Positions 1 through 6,994 of a stretch of DNA of 64,000 nt are shown in pieces; the first letter of the stretch is position 1, and each line of letters starts with the position of its first letter. The notes beneath the pieces are model-generated. The model was given only the letters and a program-made list of their open reading frames with translations. It was not told the origin of the DNA and did not search any database. Source of the DNA: Streptomyces griseus (GTDB lineage: Bacteria > Actinomycetota > Actinomycetes > Nanopelagicales > Nanopelagicaceae); NCBI GenBank assembly GCA_945884695.1, contig CAMCYO010000007.1, forward strand, positions 40,735-104,734, given 5' to 3'. The translations under genes and the position numbers were made by a program.

Positions 1-177
1 CCACTGCACAATCACACGATGGTGCATAAACGAATGAGAAAGGTAGTGATGAAAATGCAGTTGTTTACGCATACTTCAGGCTCTTCACTTCCTGCTGCAA
101 CTTTTCATTCACATTCATATAAAGCCACAGCCAACCGTGCCTCAAAGCGCACTGCTTGGTATCCCGCATTTAGCGAG

Positions 178-204
178 ATGGCCTGTTGGAGTACCATCGG
201 TTAA
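178..204 (+). CDS. Candidate 8-codon leader peptide (MACWSTIG) upstream of whiB7
   Basis: ATG GCC TGT TGG AGT ACC ATC GGT TAA ends 18 nt before the terminator stem; in frame with the longer ORF 19..204. No strong SD seen. Confidence 0.35.
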   Translation: MACWSTIG

Positions 205-220
205 CACCGAAAAGGACCCC

Positions 221-262
221 AAGGGCCACGAATCCACAAGGATTCGGGCCCTTTTTCTTTTC
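221..262 (+). terminator. Rho-independent terminator / putative attenuator in the whiB7 leader
   Basis: AAGGGCCACGAATCC-ACAA-GGATTCGGGCCC-TTTTTCTTTT: about 12 bp GC-rich stem with one bulged A and a U tract, 58 nt before the whiB start. Confidence 0.8.
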
Positions 263-319
263 TCCGAATACAAAGAGTTAAAACAAAACTGGGAAACCAG
301 TAGAAGGAAGGTGAGAACT

Positions 320-739
320 ATGAGCGTTCTCTTCAGCGAACTATTAATTCCTGGCTGGGCCGAGGATGGAAGTAAGACTGGACTAGGCGATGTCACCGGC
401 GCTTACGGATCCGACATTGCTTTTAATTTGCCATGCCACACCGCTGATCCTGAGCTCTTCTTTTCGGAGAAATCCAATGAAATTGATGTAGCCAAGTCAC
501 TCTGTGGTGCGTGTCCAGTCCGTCAGCAATGTTTGGATGCTGCACTCTCTCGCCAAGAACCATGTGGAGTTTGGGGCGGGGAACTCTTCGAAGATGGCGT
601 AGTTATTGCACGCAAGCGCACTGTGGGACGTCCACGGTTAGAACCCGCTGCAGTTATTACCGAGATTGAAGAAGTAGTTCCTGCACTAGAGATCTCTGTG
701 GTGGCAGTTGAAAGTAAAGAAGAAAGCGACGCAGCTTAA
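320..739 (+). CDS. whiB7: WhiB-family Fe-S regulator, WhiB7-like
   Basis: CHTADPELFF...CGACPVRQQCLDAAL...GVWGGELFEDG core plus C-terminal ARKRTVGRPR AT-hook-like motif. Start chosen at ATG 320 with upstream GGAAGG; the ORF-track start at 137 lies upstream of the terminator. Confidence 0.85.
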   Translation: MSVLFSELLIPGWAEDGSKTGLGDVTGAYGSDIAFNLPCHTADPELFFSEKSNEIDVAKSLCGACPVRQQCLDAALSRQEPCGVWGGELFEDGVVIARKRTVGRPRLEPAAVITEIEEVVPALEISVVAVESKEESDAA

Positions 740-2076
740 CGAGCGGGGGAGATTTCCGGGAACCACGAAAGTGCTTCATCTCGGAAATTTCCCTCTGCTT
801 CTAACTGGCAGAAAATTCCCGTGGTGCCCAAAGTAACGCGATGAATCAAAACATATTCGGCAGGCAAGTTGAGTTGAAATCCAATTTTAGCTGTGGGATT
901 TCGAGGATCGCCGACTCGCGCACTTTGATCGCGTAGCCATTCGCGAGAATATTTAAAGGTTTCGGTACGTAATGGCTCAACTAATGGAACTAGATAATCA
1001 AGTACTAATTGTGGATCCACATCTACCTCACTCAAGATGAAGCCATCTTTCTTGAAACCCTCGTATAGACCAAGTGCATCATCATCGAGTGCGTGTTTTA
1101 GTAAATTCTTCATAGGCTCAGGAAAACCATCGGGCAAACGGTTACAAGCGCCAAAATCTAGAACACCCAGGCGTCCATCATCGAGTAAGCGAAAATTTCC
1201 AGGATGCGGGTCTGCATGTAGCAAGCCTGCTCGATCAGGTGATGTGAAATGAAAGCGCGCCAACTTCATGCCCGCGTTATTTCTCTGCTCGCGCGTTCCG
1301 CCAGAAATGATTTTCGAAAGCGGTGTGCCATCCATCCACTCACTGACTAAGACACGATCAGAGACCATGACAACTTTAGGAATGGCGATATCTGGATCAT
1401 TGTCATAAACGCGAGCATAAGTTTCCTGGGCTTGAGCTTCATATCGATAATCAACTTCTTCAATAATTCTGGCACGCAATTCTTCAAGGAGTGGTTTCAT
1501 ATCAAGGCCTGGCATGAAAAGAGCAAATATTTTGGCAAAGCGTTGAATTTGATTGAGGTCAGAAATTAATGCCTCTGCCGCACCTGGGTATTGAATTTTG
1601 ACGGCAACTGCTCTGCCGTCCTTCCATGTACCACGGTGTACCTGACCGATAGATGCCGAAGCGGTGGGATTGTCATCAAAGAAAGCAAAATGATCGCGCC
1701 AATCTTCACCCAACTCTTTTGCTAAAACTTTATGCACAACACGCACGGGAAGTGGTGGCGCAGACTCTTGTAGCTTTACGAGAGTTTCACGATATGGCTT
1801 TGCGATTTCTTCTGGCAAAGCTGCTTCAAATACTGATAGCGCTTGACCAAATTTCATAGCCCCGCCTTTGAGTTCGCCCAAGACTTTAAATACTTGCTCT
1901 GCTGTTTTTTCTTGAATTTGCGCAAAAACCATATTTCCAGATTGCCCAACTAACTGGCGACCGAAACCAATTGCACTTCTACCTGCAAGTCCTAATGGGA
2001 TAGAGACCATTTTCGCAGTGCGAGCGGTACCACCGCGCGGAATATCATTTTCTGCAATGGGGCGCTTTGAAGGCAT
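736..2076 (-). CDS. ABC1/UbiB-family atypical kinase
   Basis: KFGQ motif (GGAMKFGQALSV), ASIGQVHRG, LHADPHPGNF, VLDFGA kinase motifs. Confidence 0.92.
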   Translation of the reverse strand: MPSKRPIAENDIPRGGTARTAKMVSIPLGLAGRSAIGFGRQLVGQSGNMVFAQIQEKTAEQVFKVLGELKGGAMKFGQALSVFEAALPEEIAKPYRETLVKLQESAPPLPVRVVHKVLAKELGEDWRDHFAFFDDNPTASASIGQVHRGTWKDGRAVAVKIQYPGAAEALISDLNQIQRFAKIFALFMPGLDMKPLLEELRARIIEEVDYRYEAQAQETYARVYDNDPDIAIPKVVMVSDRVLVSEWMDGTPLSKIISGGTREQRNNAGMKLARFHFTSPDRAGLLHADPHPGNFRLLDDGRLGVLDFGACNRLPDGFPEPMKNLLKHALDDDALGLYEGFKKDGFILSEVDVDPQLVLDYLVPLVEPLRTETFKYSREWLRDQSARVGDPRNPTAKIGFQLNLPAEYVLIHRVTLGTTGIFCQLEAEGNFRDEALSWFPEISPAR

Positions 2077-2123
2077 GGGCTAATTCTGAGGCACTCAACT
2101 CGATAGTGCTCAGCGAAAATTGA

Positions 2124-3356
2124 TTACCAATTACATCCACACGCAGGATGTTGTGAAAAGTTCCTGTGTTCTGTATTACAAGGAGAGTGGTAATTGATAT
2201 GCGCCATCGATCCGATGAGAGTGGATTGCCCCGTATCAATAAATCGAAGCAATTCAAGGGCCACTGTCCCAGCCACACTATGAGCCACCGCAACGGGCGT
2301 TTCTAGAGATTGCGCAAATGCACGTTGCCACTCAATTTCTCTCCAAATCAAATCTCCTTCTTCGCGAGTTATTCGAACACATCTAAGGCATGGACCACTG
2401 CCAGGAATTACTAGAGGTCCAATATTTATAGAAGCGCCATCTGGATCTTCAATGATTAGATGTGGAATTCCTTGACTCATCCACTCTTGTAATTGATCGG
2501 CAGGTACTTTGCCTAATACCACTCGAAGCGAACGTGTGGGTAAAATTTCCTCATTCTTGCTAATTTTTTGTGGCAGTGGGAATAGTGAAAGTTCTCGAGA
2601 AAGTTCTTCTGCCCGTGCATTTAGCGATAAGCCAATATCACTGGCACGAAAATAACCAGCGCAAATATCTTGAGTCTCAATCCTCACGTGGCTTGAATGC
2701 AATGTTGTGTGTGAAACACCGCTACTGAGCATTATGCCAAATAGCAGGGAAGCTATGCGATTGTCGCCAATGATCTGCAAGTCGATATCTCTGCGGGATC
2801 CAATATGTGAAACTCCACCATCTCGCACATCTTTTAACCACGTTGTAAAGGAAAGTTCAGGAATAAGTTTGCTTTGGATTTGTAAGTAAGCGCCATCGAA
2901 AGCTAAATCATTTTGGTGCGTTGCTCCATTCCTTGAGTGTGAGTGAAATCGAGAATGAATCTCTAATGTACTTGAGTGAGTGTCAACGAGATGTTCTTTA
3001 TCTAACTGACTAATAACTTCCTCCACTTGCTTAATATCAACTGCGAGCAGAGCGCTGATCTCGCTATTTGTCTGCAAACCATTGAGGTGATTGACAATCT
3101 CTCGCGCTCTTGGCGAGTGCAACTCGATTCCAAACTCTGCGCTACCTACGAAAATGGCTTCGCCTTTAGTGAGAACTCGAACGCCAACTTTAAGTCGAGG
3201 CTTGCTGGATTCTGAGTGTGAAGATGAAATCGTTGATTCATGCGCTAGCTCCATAGTTTTTCTCATGGGTGAAGAGTCACCTTTGGTGACTGCCGAAGTT
3301 TTACCAGCGCACAGAGTTGCCAGAATGGCGGCTAATAATCGACCAAGGGTAAGCAT
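2124..3356 (-). CDS. ThiF/cyclodehydratase-like (TOMM E1-like) protein
   Basis: C-terminal GPLVIPGSGPCLRCVRITREE...HPACGC (paired Cys motifs) and VAHSVAGTVALELLRF. The ORF-track start at 3488 is unlikely because a terminator lies at about 3415-3453; start is 3356 or 3266. Confidence 0.6.
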   Translation of the reverse strand: MLTLGRLLAAILATLCAGKTSAVTKGDSSPMRKTMELAHESTISSSHSESSKPRLKVGVRVLTKGEAIFVGSAEFGIELHSPRAREIVNHLNGLQTNSEISALLAVDIKQVEEVISQLDKEHLVDTHSSTLEIHSRFHSHSRNGATHQNDLAFDGAYLQIQSKLIPELSFTTWLKDVRDGGVSHIGSRRDIDLQIIGDNRIASLLFGIMLSSGVSHTTLHSSHVRIETQDICAGYFRASDIGLSLNARAEELSRELSLFPLPQKISKNEEILPTRSLRVVLGKVPADQLQEWMSQGIPHLIIEDPDGASINIGPLVIPGSGPCLRCVRITREEGDLIWREIEWQRAFAQSLETPVAVAHSVAGTVALELLRFIDTGQSTLIGSMAHINYHSPCNTEHRNFSQHPACGCNW

Positions 3357-3414
3357 TGCCTGACTTATCGAATTCTTTGGGTTCGATGAAGGGCTGATAA
3401 ATATTGACCATAGG

Positions 3415-3453
3415 CAAAGAAAAACTGACGCCCTCGAAGAGAGGACGTCAGTT
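3415..3453 (-). terminator. Rho-independent terminator of the DUF5679-like gene
   Basis: On the minus strand ACTGACGTCCTC-TCTTC-GAGGGCGTCAGT-TTTTCTTTG, 12 bp stem with one G-T pair. Confidence 0.8.
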
Positions 3454-3471
3454 GTAATTCTTACTGTGGCT

Positions 3472-3633
3472 TTACTGGGCCTTACCAAGAATTCGATTGA
3501 GCTTGGTATTACAGACCGAGCAGATGCCCTGCGCCATGCGACGACCAGATTCTGAGACCTTTACGGTTCCCTCGAAATCACGCTTGGCTTTGCACTTAAC
3601 GCAGTAAGCGTCACCCTTATATGTCTCCGTCAT
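3472..3633 (-). CDS. 53-aa zinc-ribbon-like protein (DUF5679-like)
   Basis: Translation MTETYKGDAYCVKCKAKRDFEGTVKVSESGRRMAQGICSVCNTKLNRILGKAQ; two CxxC pairs; SD GGAGGA upstream; terminator downstream. Below the ORF-track length cutoff. Confidence 0.88.
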   Translation of the reverse strand: MTETYKGDAYCVKCKAKRDFEGTVKVSESGRRMAQGICSVCNTKLNRILGKAQ

Positions 3634-3796
3634 TTTCTCCTCCAATCGACGCCAGCGTTTTCAGGGAGAGCTTCCCTCAAATGCGCGAGCGTGCAACCGC
3701 CACGATACCCCTGCTCACGCTCAAATTGGCTCTATTGCCAGGGTAAGTGCAAAACTTTTTGAGCGTGTCTAGGCGCGAATGCAGGCGTACAGGCCC

Positions 3797-4465
3797 CTAA
3801 GCCCCATCTGGGGGTATCAGAGCATCTTCTGCTGCCTCATAGCCATCCAGGTACGCCTGGGCTCTTTGATGGTCGGGGTAACGATCCACATAAGAGGTGA
3901 ATTCCTGGCCATGGTCGCCATATCGCAAGTGGATAGCCTCATGGAAGAGAAGAAAATCTAAAACATAGGCCGGTGCTTTAGCTAGGCGGTCAGAGATGCG
4001 GATCGAGCCGTCAACGCTGGTACATGAGCCCCACCGTTGATTCATATGCGCTCGCCAGAGCACACTCGTTGGTCGCTCGGTGATTTCAGGGGCGAATTGA
4101 GTCAGAAGCGAGTCCACACGGCAGGCAAGAGTTGATTCATCAAATGTTCTGGCGTTCTCCTGAGCCCTGATCTTGGCAACCATTTCTGGGACAATTTCTC
4201 GCTCATCTGCTCTGCTTAATCGGGCAGGAATTGAAACAACTATGCGACCACCTTGTCTATAGGCGGCAATATTTCGTTTTCGCCTCTTTGATCGAATAAC
4301 AATGATCTCATCGCTCTCTAATCCAGGTAATTGTTGGGCGATTCCAACACCACTTTCATCAAGGGTTCTCTCAACTCTTACTTCAGTCTTTGAGGTATGA
4401 GGTATCTCATTTGACTCATTCACAGTGTAAAAATAGCGTAAATAGTTGCTCCGACAGTGCGACAT
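3797..4465 (-). CDS. M48-like metallopeptidase, YgjP/DUF45 family
   Basis: RWGSC...LLFHEAIHLRYGDHGQEF zinc motif. Exact start uncertain. Confidence 0.85.
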   Translation of the reverse strand: MSHCRSNYLRYFYTVNESNEIPHTSKTEVRVERTLDESGVGIAQQLPGLESDEIIVIRSKRRKRNIAAYRQGGRIVVSIPARLSRADEREIVPEMVAKIRAQENARTFDESTLACRVDSLLTQFAPEITERPTSVLWRAHMNQRWGSCTSVDGSIRISDRLAKAPAYVLDFLLFHEAIHLRYGDHGQEFTSYVDRYPDHQRAQAYLDGYEAAEDALIPPDGA

Positions 4466-4469
4466 TTAG

Positions 4470-4498
4470 TTGATTCTCGGCGATTCATCACATAAGTT
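4470..4498 (+). promoter_or_regulatory. Candidate sigma-A promoter of intergenic sRNA
   Basis: TTGATT - 17 bp - TAAGTT; predicted TSS at about 4505. Confidence 0.5.
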
Positions 4499-4504
4499 TC
4501 GGTT

Positions 4505-4583
4505 ACGAAGTCCTCGGATAACCGTTCTCTATCTGCAAGGGGAAGGCAGATAAAGAATGTGCGCCCGAGGGCTTCGCTTTTTT
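4505..4583 (+). ncRNA. Candidate small structured RNA ending in a Rho-independent terminator
   Basis: Outer stem CGAAGTCCTCGG (4506-4517)/CCGAGGGCTTCG (4565-4576), inner stem TATCTGC (4530-4536)/GCAGATA (4546-4552), G-rich loop AAGGGGAAG, then CTTTTTT. Confidence 0.55.
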
Positions 4584-4624
4584 ATCGACTGACTTTGGCC
4601 CAGAGCAGAAAGCTTCAAGCGAGC

Positions 4625-5893
4625 CTATTTGCCCAATGTTGAAAGGTCATCAGGAATTTCGATACTTCGTAAATAGCCTGCAGGGTCGGTGAGTTCGTCT
4701 TGGGTTGGAAGAATTCCACTCCATACATGATCGCGCGTTTGAATATCTTTTAACCTTCGAAGCTCTGACCAGAAAGTGCTGGCCTCGCGAGACATGCGAG
4801 GTGAGACTTCTAAACCAAATAAAGATGCAAAGAGTTGTTGAGTGGGAGAAGAAGTTGCCCGGCGACGGCGCAAGGTTTCTCGCAATGAATTAAGTGCCGG
4901 TAGGCGATCACCTGAGGCCAGAGTTACTACATCATCGGCCCAACCATCAATGAGAGCTAGCGCTGTTTCTAGTTTTGCCAGAGCGCTTCTCTGTTCAACA
5001 CTTTCATCCGGCGTAAAGAGACCTTGATTGAGTGCGATGGTGAAACTCTCAGGATTGCTTGGATCAATTGCACCAGATTCAAAAGCTTCTTGGGCTTGGC
5101 TCTGTATTTGTTGAACATTGATGTGAATGCCATTTCCATATTCACCAATAGCCCCACGTAGATAATCGATAAGCCAGGGATTGTTATCAAATAGCCGTGC
5201 TACGGCCCCTTCACGAAGTGCGTGAAATATACGTACTTGCGAGAGGTCGACTCCGATGTCAGCTCCCCACTCCTCAATATTTTCTGGCAAGAGTCCAGGA
5301 CGTGATGGATGTACTAAAGGCAATCCGACATCATGCAAACCAGTAACGCCAGTTGCAAGCGCGCCAATACTTTGCCCCAGTTGCGTTGCGAGCAGAGTGC
5401 CAATAAATGTTCGCAACATTCCAGCAATTGCCGCTATAGGAGGTGCGCCTTCAGGTAATTCTTGTTGATCGACCACACTACCCATGGCCTTGGTCAAGCC
5501 TGATGCAAGTGGTTCGACTGTGAGTTGCCATCCAGCGATGGTGGCATCAACCCAATCTGCTCGGGTGTAAATATTTTTTCCATCGGATGAATGTGCAAAA
5601 TTTGCCGGAAATAGTGTGGCTTCGTTTAGCCACGTATCTGCAATGGCCATTGCTTCTTGAATTTCGTTAAGATCCTTACTTCCGACGGGATGGAAGCCAC
5701 GAGCGGTCACAAACTTCTTTGCAATCTCGCGAGCAATATTTTCCGGCAGAGTCAGCTCGGATGCGCCGCTATTAAATTGGTCTAAGAAACCTGCTGGAGT
5801 AATTCCCAATTGAGCAAAAGCTGCTTCAATATTTTTCTTCATCTCTTCAGGATCTTCTGATCCACTAAATGGAGAGAACCCAAATGGTGCCAT
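4625..5893 (-). CDS. DUF2342 / putative zinc-dependent metalloprotease-family protein
   Basis: Family-like N-terminus (MAPFGFSPFSGSEDPEE) and FHALREGAVARLFDNNPWL region; neighbours ThiF-like, Lon-like and UPF0182 genes. Confidence 0.8.
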   Translation of the reverse strand: MAPFGFSPFSGSEDPEEMKKNIEAAFAQLGITPAGFLDQFNSGASELTLPENIAREIAKKFVTARGFHPVGSKDLNEIQEAMAIADTWLNEATLFPANFAHSSDGKNIYTRADWVDATIAGWQLTVEPLASGLTKAMGSVVDQQELPEGAPPIAAIAGMLRTFIGTLLATQLGQSIGALATGVTGLHDVGLPLVHPSRPGLLPENIEEWGADIGVDLSQVRIFHALREGAVARLFDNNPWLIDYLRGAIGEYGNGIHINVQQIQSQAQEAFESGAIDPSNPESFTIALNQGLFTPDESVEQRSALAKLETALALIDGWADDVVTLASGDRLPALNSLRETLRRRRATSSPTQQLFASLFGLEVSPRMSREASTFWSELRRLKDIQTRDHVWSGILPTQDELTDPAGYLRSIEIPDDLSTLGK

Positions 5894-5980
5894 TGCGATA
5901 CCTCCTCGACACGAACCCTACCTCTTGTATCTATAACCATTGAGATGATGACTTTCTTCCCGAGGGACTACTCTGGGAAC

Positions 5981-6205
5981 ATGTCCAATGCATTCGCGGC
6001 TTTAATTTGGTGGGTGGTTCCGCTCACTGCAGTAATTTGCGCTCTGGGATACGTCATCTGGGTTACAAAGTTTCAAGCAAAGTTTGAAAATGAGACCACG
6101 CGATCTATGGGGCAATTCCAACGATTCCAAAGTACCCTCCGAAATCGTGCAGAATTAGATGCCAAGGCGGCAATCGAAAAAGAAAAAACAGAACCAAGCG
6201 CTTAA
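5981..6205 (+). CDS. Small single-TM hypothetical protein
   Basis: ORF with hydrophobic segment FAALIWWVVPLTAVICALGYVIWV; start 5945 or 5981. Confidence 0.5.
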   Translation: MSNAFAALIWWVVPLTAVICALGYVIWVTKFQAKFENETTRSMGQFQRFQSTLRNRAELDAKAAIEKEKTEPSA

Positions 6206-6223
6206 CCCGCTTATAATTTTCTC

Positions 6224-6985
6224 ATGCGCTTTTCCGCACTTCCTAGAACTGGATTAGTACTCGTTTCCTTTTTTCTACTTGCAGCTTTTTTTGCTCCCTT
6301 GCCCTATGCAGTGATTCAACCCGGAGACGGAACAGATGTGCTCAAAAAGGTAATAAATATCAAGGGTGCAGAGGTATTTCCCAGCACAGGGAAATTACTT
6401 GTCATGTCAGTTTTAGTGAGTAGCCCAGGTGCTCCGGTCTTTTCAGGCGATGTCATCAGCTCATGGATGGATGCAGATTCAATTGTTTTGCCACGGGAAT
6501 ATATTTATCCTCCAAGGATTAAAGCATCCACATTGAAAGCACAAAGTGATGCTGATATGAAAATCTCACAAGCATCGGCAGTGGCATCTGCTTTTGAATA
6601 CTTAGGGCTTACCCCTTCAAAAGCACCAAAAGTTTCGATCGCACTTGAAAATACTGGTGGGCCGAGCGGTGGATTAGTTTTTGCATTGGGAATAATTGAA
6701 AAACTCACTCGAGATGATTTACTCAAGGGAAGAGTTGTTGCTGGTACAGGCACTATTGATGGACATGGGAATATTGGGGCAATCGGTGGAATAAATGAAA
6801 AAATTACCGTAGCTCTACGTTCCGGAGCGAGCATTTTTTTCGCTCCCATGGAAAATTGTGATGAGATATACAACACCCCTACCAACGTGAAAATCTATGG
6901 AGTTTCAACGCTCAAAGAGGCGGTGTTGGTGCTCCACAATGGAAAGCCCCCGCGCTCATATTGCGCTTGGCACGCCAATCAGTAA
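6224..6985 (+). CDS. Lon-like S16 peptidase (YlbL-type), apparently without PDZ domain
   Basis: N-terminal TM, Ser of GGPSGGLVFALG and Lys of GGINEKITVA. Confidence 0.88.
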   Translation: MRFSALPRTGLVLVSFFLLAAFFAPLPYAVIQPGDGTDVLKKVINIKGAEVFPSTGKLLVMSVLVSSPGAPVFSGDVISSWMDADSIVLPREYIYPPRIKASTLKAQSDADMKISQASAVASAFEYLGLTPSKAPKVSIALENTGGPSGGLVFALGIIEKLTRDDLLKGRVVAGTGTIDGHGNIGAIGGINEKITVALRSGASIFFAPMENCDEIYNTPTNVKIYGVSTLKEAVLVLHNGKPPRSYCAWHANQ

Positions 6986-6994
6986 TCTTGCCCC

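Noticed and set aside
137-739. 200-aa version of the WhiB ORF starting at 137
   Set aside because: The first 61 codons run through the terminator hairpin; ATG 320 with SD and WhiB-like start is better.
3660-3760. GAGCGTG...CACGCTC inverted repeat as a terminator for the YgjP-like gene
   Set aside because: Large loop and no U tract in either orientation; low support.
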